A stretch of DNA of 64,000 bases from Actinopolyspora lacussalsi (GTDB taxonomy: Bacteria > Actinomycetota > Actinomycetes > Mycobacteriales > Pseudonocardiaceae). The notes beneath the pieces are model-generated. The model saw nothing but the letters and a program-made list of their open reading frames with translations. It was not told where the DNA came from and searched no databases. Within the stretch, counting starts at the first letter, position 1. Each line of letters opens with the position of its first letter. Both the position numbers and the translations under genes were made by a program. The stretch is taken from positions 1,249,501 through 1,313,500 of the forward strand of contig JAURUC010000001.1 of assembly GCA_030803735.1 (NCBI GenBank), read 5' to 3'. Positions 1 to 7,995 of this stretch are shown here, piece after piece.

Positions 1-312
1 AGTCTGATCAGCACCTCGGTTCTCGGAGCACTCCCCGATCCGCACGCGGTGGAACCGGAGGTCCGGGAACACCTGGCCCGACTGTTCGGCAGCGGCACCC
101 GGGAGTGGCAGTGGCTGGCGACGTATCCGATTCCACGCGCGCTTCCCGCCATGCCCGCGCCACATCCGTTCCGGCGAAAGGTACGGCTGCGCGACGGGCT
201 GTACGTGTGCGGCGATCACCGCGACACCAGCTCGATCCAGGGTGCGCTCGTCTCGGGGCGACGCGCCGCCGAAGCGGTGTTGGCCGATCTGGACCGCGGC
301 GAGCATCCCTGA
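1..312 (+). CDS. FAD-dependent oxidoreductase, C-terminal fragment
   Basis: The reading frame is open from base 1 and ends at TGA 310-312, so only the last 103 residues are present. The tail contains LYVCGDHRDTSSIQGALVSG followed by RRAAEAVL. This is the usual final FAD-binding strand and helix of flavin amine oxidase/phytoene-desaturase-like enzymes, in which the GD acidic residue contacts the flavin ribityl chain and the next helix closes the Rossmann domain. The substrate cannot be told from this piece. It could also be described as a generic NAD(P)/FAD-dependent oxidoreductase. Confidence 0.75.
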   Translation, partial: SLISTSVLGALPDPHAVEPEVREHLARLFGSGTREWQWLATYPIPRALPAMPAPHPFRRKVRLRDGLYVCGDHRDTSSIQGALVSGRRAAEAVLADLDRGEHP

Positions 313-379
313 CTGGGGTTGTGCGGTCCGATTCGGAGCACCAGTGCCGAACCACCACCGGTGGGATCGGCACCCCGTA

Positions 380-690
380 GTGTCGACTTCCCACGAAATC
401 GCCGAGCGGGTGGGGTGGTACGCGGTCGGCACCGTCTGGGTGGGCGTCAATTTCTCGCGAAATTTCCCCCGCCCCGCGCCATACGTCGAGAAGCGACCAT
501 GCGAGTCGCAGCGCGCGTGTGCCCGGTGCGTGAGTCGGATGCATTGCAAGGCCGGGCCGCCTCGCCGCGTAGATCGCTACTCAAGAGCGGCCCAACACCG
601 CAAGGCGCCGACTCACGTGACGGCTACGCAACCACCACACCAGAGCGACCAGCCCAGCAACGCAGCGAGAGCCGTGCGGGAGGTTCCGCC
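380..690 (+). repeat. Dispersed non-coding repeat, copy 1
   Basis: The 416-bp gap 313-728 has no convincing gene. It holds two AATTTC-YCRC-GAAAT boxes (385-400 and 448-464) and ends in a 28-bp box at 663-690 beginning CAGCGAGAGCCGTGCGGGAG. The stretch before the box (about 600-690) closely matches the reverse complement of 54460-54560, and the end box recurs at 54460-54487 (minus) and 54814-54840 (plus). The function is unknown. The box resembles a dispersed intergenic element rather than an insertion sequence because no transposase is associated with it. Confidence 0.65.
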
Positions 691-728
691 AAGGGAGACC
701 GCAGAGCGGGCACCACCGGAAAGTTCAG

Positions 729-1079
729 CTACAACAGCACGGTGTAAACCATCCCTACCGCTCCGACCAGTACGGCCAGCAGCGCGACGCCCGCGGGCAG
801 CGCACCGTCCGCCAGCGGTTGCCGATGCTGCGGCAGGGCGCTGTCGGCACGGTAGCGGCGCACCGCCAACACTCCCACCAGCACCGCGACCGGCAGCAGC
901 GCCAGCACGCAGCCGAGCGCGACCAGCGGCCTGGTGTGGGCGATGAGCCTGGTCAGCACCAGTGAACCGACCGCGAAGGACAGTCCGGTGCGCAACCAGG
1001 CCAACGTGGTGCGTTCGATCTGCAACCCCGGATCGACCGGGGCGCGGGCTCGCTCGTCACCCGTGTGGTGGTCGGGCAC
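729..1079 (-). CDS. DUF202 family membrane protein
   Basis: 116 residues from a GTG start. The segment ERTTLAWLRTGLSFAVGSLV is the DUF202 signature, where a charged ERT..AWLRT motif precedes the first membrane helix. Three hydrophobic segments follow (about residues 31-48, 52-73 and 93-115). The start lies one base after the stop of the upstream DUF202 gene, so the two are probably translated together as a pair. Family members (YidH/YidG-like) are inner-membrane proteins with no established biochemical role. Confidence 0.85.
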   Translation of the reverse strand: MPDHHTGDERARAPVDPGLQIERTTLAWLRTGLSFAVGSLVLTRLIAHTRPLVALGCVLALLPVAVLVGVLAVRRYRADSALPQHRQPLADGALPAGVALLAVLVGAVGMVYTVLL

Positions 1080-1080
1080 G

Positions 1081-1473
1081 TCAGATCCCCACGATCACGA
1101 GCAGTACGGCGATCCCCACTCCCACGGCGGCGAGGCCGTAGCCGAGCACGGCCCCCATCCTGGGCGCGGGCAACGGTCTGCCGGTGCGCAGCGCCCGCTC
1201 GGTGGCAGCCCACCTGGTGAACGAGGCGGCGCTGACGAGCACCCCGCCCGCCAACAACAGCAGTGCCAGCCAGGTGACCAGTGGATTCTGGGACGACGAG
1301 GTGGCGGCGTTGACCGTCTCGATACCGACGCCGGCGGCCATCAGCGCCATCGCGGTGCGCAGCCACGCCAGAAAGGTCCGTTCGTTGGCGAGTGAGAACC
1401 GGGCGTCCGGCTCGTCCCCCTCGCCGTACACCCGGCTCGGCCAGCGCCTGGTTCCGTGGCTGGGCACTGACAT
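1081..1473 (-). CDS. DUF202/YidH family membrane protein
   Basis: 130 residues. The ATG at 1473 was chosen because GAAAGG lies about 10 bases upstream; the open frame continues further upstream but overlaps the next gene. It carries the DUF202 motif ANERTFLAWLRTAMALMAAG at residues 29-48 and three membrane helices. It is the upstream partner of the second DUF202 gene at 729-1079. The function of this family is unknown. Confidence 0.85.
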   Translation of the reverse strand: MSVPSHGTRRWPSRVYGEGDEPDARFSLANERTFLAWLRTAMALMAAGVGIETVNAATSSSQNPLVTWLALLLLAGGVLVSAASFTRWAATERALRTGRPLPAPRMGAVLGYGLAAVGVGIAVLLVIVGI

Positions 1474-1612
1474 GGCGCGTTCACTGCCACCTTTCGGACA
1501 ATCGGCTCCCGTCACCCACAGCACACCACAGGGTGAGGCTCCGCTGCCCACTCGGGTGCCGCGGGGCGGTTGCGAGGTCGGGCTTTCCGCTGGCGAATCC
1601 GCCGTCGGGTAA

Positions 1613-2935
1613 TCACAGCTCGATACCGGTCGGGTGCTGGCGGGCCGCGCGTTCCAGAGCCCGCATCGCGTCGCCCCCTTCCACGACGGCCTCGGACTCG
1701 GCGACGGCCCAACCGTAGATCCCGCGTGCCATCGTGGAACCGGCCTCGCGTTCCAGTTCCCGGAAGACCCGCATCCGCTGTCGATGGATCGCCGGGTCGT
1801 GGGGCGCAGCGTCACCCGCGAGCTGGGCCAGGTGGGCGGCCAACCGGGGTTGTTCGGCCGCGCCGAGTTCGCGGGCCCGCGTGACGAGCCGTTCGGCTCC
1901 ACCCGCCAGGGCGGCCAGTTCTGCGGCGAGCTCGGGACGCGGGGCAGGTTTGAGCCGGGACGGATCACCGTCCCACCAGCCGCCGTAGCGCTGCCAGAGA
2001 GCGTGGACCACGAATTCCGGTTCGTCGTAGATCGGCCGCAGATACGGTTTCCACAGCAGGTGTTCCGGTGGTGAGACCCGGTGCAGCACCTCGTCGAAGC
2101 ATGCGCCGGTGTTCATCAGTTCCAGCACCTGGTCGTGCAACGATTCCAGCAGCTCGGCCGTGTCGGTCAGCGCCTGCCTCACCCGCTGGTGCCCCTCGAT
2201 CGGCACGCCGTGCCCGGGAAGCAGCAACCGGGGTTCGAGCTCGGCCATCCACCGCAGCCCTTGTGCCCACTCGAGAGGGTGACGCTGCGGTTTCTGCGGA
2301 TTGCCCGCGTTGGGCGAGGCCCAGATGAACAGATCGCCGACGCACAGCACTTCCCGTTCCGGCAACCACGCGACGGTGTGATCGTCGGTCTCGCCGAGCA
2401 CGTGGTACAGCCGCATGTCGAGCTCACCGACGCGCAGCTCGGTGCTGTCCCGGTAGGTGACGTCGGGATAGCGGTAATCGGTGGGCCAGTTCAGCTCGGG
2501 GGCACGGAACTGCCTGCGGTTGACGACGGTGTTGTACCCGGCCGAGCGCCGGTAGCGGTGGAAACGGGCCGTGATCGCTTCGTGTGCGAGCACTGTGGGC
2601 GCCGGGTCACCGTTGTCGGCGGCTTCGCGCTCGAAAGGTTCCGTGCCGAAGACGTGGTCGACGTGGCCGTGCGAGTAGATCGCGGTGTGCAGCGGCAGTG
2701 ACCAGTACCGCCGGACGGCGGCGTGCAGCTCGGAGGCGGTGGTCCGGCTTCCGGTGTCGAACAGCACGATCCCCCGCTCGGTGGGGAACACGTAGACGTT
2801 GCCGAAACCGGGCCACATCCAAACACCGTCGGCCATCCGGTGCAGCTCCGCGGCGCGCTGCTCGCCGCCGAGGTGGTGCAGCGTGCTCGCCTCGCCGTTC
2901 CAGCAGCGCTCGGCGAATTCGTGAATCGAACTCAT
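1613..2935 (-). CDS. MBL-fold metallo-hydrolase with alkyl-sulfatase-type dimerisation region
   Basis: 440 residues from ATG 2935, preceded by GGGGAGGG six bases upstream. The N-terminal half is a metallo-beta-lactamase domain with the zinc motif SHGHVDHVFG (HxHxDH), a later GETDDHTVAW segment and LLPGHG. The C-terminal part contains YGGWWDGDPSRLKPAP and an alpha-helical region typical of the dimerisation domain of class III (SdsA1-like) alkylsulfatases. It lacks an obvious export signal and the SCP2-like domain of full alkylsulfatases, so the substrate (sulfate ester, lactone or other) is open. It is divergent from the TetR gene at 3040, which may control it. Confidence 0.8.
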   Translation of the reverse strand: MSSIHEFAERCWNGEASTLHHLGGEQRAAELHRMADGVWMWPGFGNVYVFPTERGIVLFDTGSRTTASELHAAVRRYWSLPLHTAIYSHGHVDHVFGTEPFEREAADNGDPAPTVLAHEAITARFHRYRRSAGYNTVVNRRQFRAPELNWPTDYRYPDVTYRDSTELRVGELDMRLYHVLGETDDHTVAWLPEREVLCVGDLFIWASPNAGNPQKPQRHPLEWAQGLRWMAELEPRLLLPGHGVPIEGHQRVRQALTDTAELLESLHDQVLELMNTGACFDEVLHRVSPPEHLLWKPYLRPIYDEPEFVVHALWQRYGGWWDGDPSRLKPAPRPELAAELAALAGGAERLVTRARELGAAEQPRLAAHLAQLAGDAAPHDPAIHRQRMRVFRELEREAGSTMARGIYGWAVAESEAVVEGGDAMRALERAARQHPTGIEL

Positions 2936-3039
2936 CGATCCCTCCCCGTCGTGTGCGCCACAATTTAAAGCACGTGTATTAAACGGGCAAGGTGTTGGCA
3001 CAATGAATCCGTTCGAACGAGCGAGCGCGGAGAGCCCGG

Positions 3040-3675
3040 ATGAGCAGTCCCACCAGCCAGGGCACCAGAGAACGGTTGATCGTCACCGCCGAGCGACTGT
3101 TCGCCGAACGCGGCATCAGCGAGGTCTCGCTGCGCGAGGTCGGCGTGGCCGCCGGGCAGCGCAACACCTCAGCGGCGCAGTACCACTTCGGCGACAAGGA
3201 GTCACTGGTCAACGCGATCCTCGACCACCGCATGAGCGGGATCAACGAGCACCGACTGCGGCTGCTGGCCGAGCAGCAGGACGAGGCGCGAACCGAGCTG
3301 CGCGACCTGCTGACGGCGTTCATCGTGCCGCTGGCGAGCAGCACCAACGAGACAGGCAGCCACTACGGACGTTTCCTGGCCCAGTACTTCAGCCAGCCCG
3401 CATCGCCCACGGGCTGGGACTGGGAGGTGGCCTCCAGCCTGCGCTCGGTGTGGACCGGGATACGGCACTGCCTCGAGGAACTACCGGAGGCGGTACTGGG
3501 CCGCCGGATGCGGATGCTGGTGCATCTCGTGCTGCACACCATCGCCGATCACGAGCGCACCGGCTCCCCGACCGATCCGCAGCACCCCGCGCACTGGACG
3601 ATCGATCTGATCGACGCCGCGCACGGCATGCTCACCGCACCGGTCACTCCCTCGGAGAGTTCGAGGGATCGTTGA
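3040..3675 (+). CDS. TetR family transcriptional regulator
   Basis: 211 residues. Residues 8-55 form the TetR helix-turn-helix (RERLIVTAERLFAERG, EVSLREVGVAAG, then YHFGDKESLVNAIL). The C-terminal ligand domain is not assignable to a known inducer. It is transcribed away from the MBL hydrolase at 1613-2935. The 104-bp gap is AT-rich around 2961-2985, a likely shared promoter/operator zone, though no perfect palindrome was found there. Confidence 0.9.
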   Translation: MSSPTSQGTRERLIVTAERLFAERGISEVSLREVGVAAGQRNTSAAQYHFGDKESLVNAILDHRMSGINEHRLRLLAEQQDEARTELRDLLTAFIVPLASSTNETGSHYGRFLAQYFSQPASPTGWDWEVASSLRSVWTGIRHCLEELPEAVLGRRMRMLVHLVLHTIADHERTGSPTDPQHPAHWTIDLIDAAHGMLTAPVTPSESSRDR

Positions 3676-3901
3676 GAATCGTCGCTCGAAGTTCCGATTC
3701 AGCCCCCGAGCCGAACGGGCAGCTCGCGATACCGGACGAGCAACGGCACCTGTTCCACCACCAGCTCGGCACGATCGACGTCCAGCGCCAGCCCGGGATC
3801 GCGCCGCGCGGTAGTCGACCGCCCCAGCGAAACGCGTGCGGAGCGGGTACCCGCCTCACTCCCACACCGGATACGAGTGAGGTCGGAGCGGCACATCCGA
3901 A

Positions 3902-3930
3902 TTGACTAGACAGACCTGTCTATATAAACT
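3902..3930 (+). promoter_or_regulatory. Promoter with a TetR-type palindromic operator
   Basis: The perfect inverted repeat TAGACAG-AC-CTGTCTA lies at 3907-3922. It sits between a -35-like TTGACT (3902-3907) and a -10-like TAAACT (3925-3930), which are 17 bp apart. An operator inside the promoter spacer implies repression. The layout is typical of TetR-family targets, and the nearby TetR at 3040-3675 is a candidate binder. It faces the small gene at 3971. The interval 3676-3900 holds no gene I can support. Confidence 0.7.
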
Positions 3931-3970
3931 ACTCGTGTCATCCGAGCAGGAACCACCGGAGGTCACAGCG

Positions 3971-4153
3971 ATGAACGAGCAGCGGCGCCACGAGCAGGCC
4001 AGGACCACCGCCTCCACCCGTGACACCGAGCAGGTCAACGCCCGGGAGATCGGGCACAACCCCGCACGGCGGCGCACGACCCGGCTCGCCAGGAAGTGCT
4101 TCGAAGCGAACCGACACCGGCAGGCGTGGCTGCTGGGTAGGGATCCGCACTGA
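3971..4153 (+). CDS. Small basic hypothetical protein
   Basis: 60 residues, very hydrophilic and rich in Arg, Gln and Thr, with no signal or membrane segment. The ATG at 3971 is preceded by GGAGG (3958-3962) at good spacing. A promoter with an internal palindrome lies 40-70 bp upstream, which supports a real, regulated gene. I do not recognise the family. Its C-terminus (RKCFEANRHRQAWLLGRDPH) is the most structured-looking part. Confidence 0.55.
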   Translation: MNEQRRHEQARTTASTRDTEQVNAREIGHNPARRRTTRLARKCFEANRHRQAWLLGRDPH

Positions 4154-4289
4154 ACCGAGAAACCGGGTGGAGATCTAGAATTCGGCACTTTCGACACGCC
4201 TGCCCCGATGGGACAGTCGAAAAACGGCGCCGCCCGGCATGAAACCACGCTGTTCCGGGTATCCGGGCCACAGCGGAAAGGAGGTCCGC

Positions 4290-4766
4290 ATGGACAGTGC
4301 CGATTCGGCGGACTCGAATCCGACAACGACAGCGGTGTTGGTGCTCGACCCGGAAGGACGGGGGGCGGGATGCCCTCCCGGCCCGTGGTCCGGACTCGCC
4401 GAGACCGTGCCGCTGCACTGGTTCCCGCTATCCACTGTGGACGACGGGTTGCTACAGGTACGTGCCCTGCTGGAACGGCAGTTCGATGCGGGGACACGGC
4501 TGCAACTGGTCGCGGCGAGCGGCGCGGCGGGAACGGCACTGCGCGCGGCGGCCCCGCACCCGAAGGCGGTCGCCGGAGTGCTGCTCGCCACCGACGAGAC
4601 GTTCGACGAGGTCGCACTGACCGAGGTGGTAGAACGCAACGGGACCACCGTGCGGGTGATGCGGGTGGATTCCGGCGAAGGCGGGGCGGGGAGGGTGCCG
4701 CTGCTCGCCCGGAGTGAAGTGGCAACCAGCCTGGTCGACGAGCTGCGGTACGAGGACGGCGATTAG
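4290..4766 (+). CDS. Hypothetical protein with weak alpha/beta-hydrolase resemblance
   Basis: 158 residues. ATG 4290 is preceded by AAAGGAGG at 4278-4284. The pattern LQLVAASGAAGTALRAAA followed by KAVAGVLLATDETFD recalls the strand-elbow-helix and following strand of alpha/beta hydrolases. The expected G-x-S-x-G reads A-A-S-G-A and no catalytic Asp/His pair is evident, so enzymatic activity is doubtful. No close family was recognised. The 152-bp gap after it contains nothing I can support. Confidence 0.5.
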   Translation: MDSADSADSNPTTTAVLVLDPEGRGAGCPPGPWSGLAETVPLHWFPLSTVDDGLLQVRALLERQFDAGTRLQLVAASGAAGTALRAAAPHPKAVAGVLLATDETFDEVALTEVVERNGTTVRVMRVDSGEGGAGRVPLLARSEVATSLVDELRYEDGD

Positions 4767-4918
4767 CACGCTGAACGTCGAGTCGCGAAGCACCTCGCCG
4801 ACCGCCGCCCGTCAACGGTGCCGCGCCGCCTGGCAGTTGGCGGTCGTCGGGAGGGCAGCGTGAGTGTCACGGTGGCGCCGGGTGCGTCGAGCGCGGCCCG
4901 GCACCACCGTGAACGCGT

Positions 4919-5794
4919 TCATCGAGCCGAGTCCGGAGCGGGCCACCAGTCCATCCTGGACACCGGAGTGGCCGGTGATCCCGTGACGCGGGGGACGACA
5001 TCGGTGACGGCGGCGAGCTCACCACCCGCGATGGCCTGGTACCAGGAGATCCAGGCCTCGATCTGCGTGCCGCTGACCCCGAGCTGCCAGCGTCGGGCGA
5101 AGGCCCGTTCCAGCGTTTCGGGCTCGTACCGGTAGGACTTGCCCGTGGACTCCGCGATCGCGCCCACCATCTCCGCCAGGGTCAGCGCCTGGGGGCCGGT
5201 GACGTCCAGGATCCGCCCGTCGTGCTCGGTGCTCTCGTCGAGGGCCACGGTGGTGATCACCTCGGCGATGTCGTCGTGGGTGACGAAGGCGGTCCGGCCG
5301 TCCCCACCGGGACCGCGCACGACGAGTTCGTCGTCGGCGAGCGCGGCGGGGGTCGTGGCGTAGAACCCGGACCGCAGGATCGTGTGCCGCACCCCGGCTC
5401 CTGCCAGGAACTGCTCGGTCAGCCAGTGGTCGCGGGCGTTGCGGTAGGTCGCCGTGGGGCCGGCGCCGATCAGCGACACGTACAGCACTCGGTCGACGCC
5501 GACGTCCATCGCGGCCCGTACGGCGCTGGCGTGCTCCTCCAGCCGTTTGCCGGTGGGGTGGGAGGAGATCAGCACCAGCGTCGAGGCTCCCCGCAGGGCA
5601 TCCCGCATGGCCGGGGTGTCGTCGTAGCTCGCCGGGCCACGGTGCCGCGCGCCCGGAAGTTCGGGAAGCCGCGTCGGATCACGGGAGAGGAGCAGCTGCG
5701 AGGCACCTCGGGCGGCGAGCCGTTTCGCGATGGTGCCGCCGAGCGCCCCGGTGGCACCGGTGACCGCGATCGTGGGGTTGTTCTGGTTCGACAT
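4919..5794 (-). CDS. NmrA-like NAD(P)H-binding reductase (atypical SDR)
   Basis: 291 residues. It begins with a Rossmann motif, IAVTGATGALGGTIAKRLA (residues 9-27, TGxTGxxG), followed by SRDPTRLPEL, where an Arg suggests NADPH preference. LYVSLIGAG and the HDDIAEVI segment are typical of the NmrA/QorB (quinone oxidoreductase 2-like) group of atypical SDRs, which lack the YxxxK catalytic pair. Such proteins are either NADPH:quinone reductases or redox sensors. It lies 128 bp downstream of the aldo/keto reductase on the same strand, so co-transcription is possible. Confidence 0.85.
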   Translation of the reverse strand: MSNQNNPTIAVTGATGALGGTIAKRLAARGASQLLLSRDPTRLPELPGARHRGPASYDDTPAMRDALRGASTLVLISSHPTGKRLEEHASAVRAAMDVGVDRVLYVSLIGAGPTATYRNARDHWLTEQFLAGAGVRHTILRSGFYATTPAALADDELVVRGPGGDGRTAFVTHDDIAEVITTVALDESTEHDGRILDVTGPQALTLAEMVGAIAESTGKSYRYEPETLERAFARRWQLGVSGTQIEAWISWYQAIAGGELAAVTDVVPRVTGSPATPVSRMDWWPAPDSAR

Positions 5795-5922
5795 GCCGGG
5801 CGGCTGTTCCCTTCGGCGAGATCGTGCGTACGCATGAGCGGAATCGGTTCGCTCGGTTGTGGTGGGGTGCCCGCGGAGGCGCGGACCGCGGGCACCCGCG
5901 TCGGAGACGGTCGTGGGCGGGC

Positions 5923-6933
5923 TCAGACGCCGTCCGGCAGCGGCGCGGCTGGGTCGACCAGCTCCTCGTCACGCAGCTGCCGCCAGAACTCGGCCGGGAC
6001 CGGGGTGCGCGAGAGCTCCAGGTTCTGGCTCACGCGTTCCGGACGCGACATGCCCGGGATCGTCGCCGCCACGGCGGGGTGCGCCAGCGGGAACCGCAGG
6101 GCAGCGGCCCGGATGTCGGTACCGTGCCGCTCGGCGATCTTTCGCAGCCGGTCGACGTCGTCGAGCACCCGCTGCGATGCCTCCTGGTACTCGAAGTGCT
6201 TCCCACCTGCCAGTACGCCCGAGTTGAACGGTCCGCCCACGACCAGCTCCACGTCGCGTTCGGCGCAGCGCGGTAGCAGCCGCTGCAACGCGTAGGAGTG
6301 GTCGAACAGGGTGTAGCGCCCCGCCAGCAGGAAGGCGTCCGGGGTGTGCTCGTCGAGCCCGAGGGTGAGCTCGCAGGGCTCCACGGTGTTGACACCGATG
6401 CCCCAGGCACCGACGACGCCCTGCTCGCGCAGGATGGTCAACGCGCGGAACGCTCCGGTGCGCGCGGCGGCGAAGGCGTCGAGCCAGTCGTCACCGTAGA
6501 AGTCCGGGGAGATGTCGTGCACCCAGGCGATGTCGATGCGGTCGGTGCCCAGCCGGTGCAGGCTCTGCTCGATCGAGCGCATGGTGCCGTCGTAGCCGTA
6601 GTCGTTGCGAACCTTGTTGGGGCGTCCGTGCGCGAAGATGCCGCCCTGTTCGTCCGGGTCGGCGGGCTGGTCCGTCTCGTACTCGATCACGCGGCCGACC
6701 TTGGTGCTGAGCACGTACTCGGAGCGTTCGTACCGCGACAGCACCTCGCCGAGCCGGATCTCGGACAGTCCGGCCCCGTAGATCGGGGCGGTGTCGTAGT
6801 AGCGGATGCCGTTGTCCCAGGCGGCCCGGATCGTGGCGGCCGCGTCCTCCTCCGGTACCGGGCGGAACATGTTGCCCACCGGGGCCGCGCCGAAACCGAG
6901 GGTCTCGCCGGACAACAACGATCGGATGCTCAC
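5923..6933 (-). CDS. Aldo/keto reductase, D-threo-aldose 1-dehydrogenase-like
   Basis: 336 residues. GTG 6933 was chosen because GAGGAG lies 6-7 bases upstream. It is a TIM-barrel AKR: LGFGAAPVGNMF, then DNGIRYYDTAPIYGAGLSE with the catalytic Asp and Tyr, STKVGR with the catalytic Lys, and WVHDI with the His position. The sequence around YGAGLSEIRLGEVL and RTGAFRALTILREQGVVGAW fits the subgroup annotated as L-fucose/D-threo-aldose dehydrogenase, which oxidises sugars at C1 with NAD(P). It is divergent from the LysR gene at 7054, which is a likely regulator. Confidence 0.85.
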   Translation of the reverse strand: MSIRSLLSGETLGFGAAPVGNMFRPVPEEDAAATIRAAWDNGIRYYDTAPIYGAGLSEIRLGEVLSRYERSEYVLSTKVGRVIEYETDQPADPDEQGGIFAHGRPNKVRNDYGYDGTMRSIEQSLHRLGTDRIDIAWVHDISPDFYGDDWLDAFAAARTGAFRALTILREQGVVGAWGIGVNTVEPCELTLGLDEHTPDAFLLAGRYTLFDHSYALQRLLPRCAERDVELVVGGPFNSGVLAGGKHFEYQEASQRVLDDVDRLRKIAERHGTDIRAAALRFPLAHPAVAATIPGMSRPERVSQNLELSRTPVPAEFWRQLRDEELVDPAAPLPDGV

Positions 6934-7053
6934 GTGTACTCCTCGTCGTGCGTGGTGCGGGCCGGTTTCCGGCCCCTCTCCCACGACGCTAGGCTCGGCT
7001 GTTACAGCTGTCCAAGACTCAATTGGCGAAGATTGATGCGGTGAGGGTCTGAC

Positions 7054-7953
7054 ATGGTGGAGCTACGTCAGCTGGAGTACTTCGTGGCCGTGGCCGAAAC
7101 GGAGCACGTGGGGCGGGCCGCCGAGCGGCTGCGTATCTCGCAGTCCCCGTTGAGCCGCCGGATCGCCGACCTGGAGAAGCGGCTGGGGCTGGTGCTGTTC
7201 GAGCGCAGCAAACAACGCGTCCGGCTCACCCCGGACGGCGAGGTGTTCCTGACCGAGGCGCGGGCGTTGCTGCGGCACGCCGAACGCGTCGAGTCGCTCG
7301 GGCAGCGACTCGGACGCGGCGAGACCGGCGGGTTGTGCCTGGGGTACGTGGAGCACGCCATCCACGCCGACGTGCTGCCCGGCGCGCTGCGTTCGTTGCG
7401 TCGGGAGCGGCCGGACGTGCACGTCTCGCTGTACAACCAGACCGGGCCCGAACAGCTGGAGGCGCTGCGCAGGCGGAGCCTGGACATCGCGCTGGTGGAC
7501 GCGCCGCCCGACGGGGACGATCCGGTGCTGGAATCCGAGCTGGTACTGGCGGATCCGCTGGTGCTCGCGATGCCCGCCGATCATCCGCTGGCGAACCGCG
7601 AGAGCGTCGAACCATCCGATCTGGACAATCAGCCCTGGATCGCCATCGGCCGCAAGGACGATGGCGAGGAGTTCCGGGAGTTCCTCGCCTCGTGCGCCAC
7701 GGACGGGTTCACCCCGAACATCCGCACGGTGGCGCCCGAGCCGCTGGCGGCGCTGGGGCTGGTGGGATCCGGGCTGGGCATGGCGCTGCTGCAGCGCAGC
7801 GTACTGCGCGGCACTCCCCCTGATGTGGCGCTGCGGGAGCTGCCCTGGTGCGATTCCTCGGTGCGGCTGTGGGCCGCCTGGCACCACATCGACCTGCGAC
7901 CGCTGGTGGCGGAGTTCCGAAAGGTGTTGCTGGACGGAGGCACGACGCCGTAG
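7054..7953 (+). CDS. LysR family transcriptional regulator
   Basis: 299 residues with an N-terminal winged helix-turn-helix (residues 3-60: LRQLEYFVAVAETEHVGRAA, LRISQSPLSRRIADLEKRLG) and a C-terminal periplasmic-binding-like effector domain. A GAGGG ribosome site precedes ATG 7054. It is divergent from the aldo/keto reductase. The 120-bp shared gap contains dyad-like sequence around 6990-7040 (CTGTTACAGCTG, then TCAATTGGCGAAGATTGA) where LysR sites are expected. Confidence 0.92.
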   Translation: MVELRQLEYFVAVAETEHVGRAAERLRISQSPLSRRIADLEKRLGLVLFERSKQRVRLTPDGEVFLTEARALLRHAERVESLGQRLGRGETGGLCLGYVEHAIHADVLPGALRSLRRERPDVHVSLYNQTGPEQLEALRRRSLDIALVDAPPDGDDPVLESELVLADPLVLAMPADHPLANRESVEPSDLDNQPWIAIGRKDDGEEFREFLASCATDGFTPNIRTVAPEPLAALGLVGSGLGMALLQRSVLRGTPPDVALRELPWCDSSVRLWAAWHHIDLRPLVAEFRKVLLDGGTTP

Positions 7954-7995
7954 CGCTGCCGGTTCGTCCGGTCGCAGCCGTTGGGAAGCCGGCTC

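Noticed and set aside
3676..3900. Possible minus-strand gene tail (RVSLGRSTTARRDPGLALDV) between the TetR gene and the small gene
   Set aside because: It looks protein-like for about 45 residues but has no start signal or family match and overlaps the palindrome promoter region; it is at most a gene relic.
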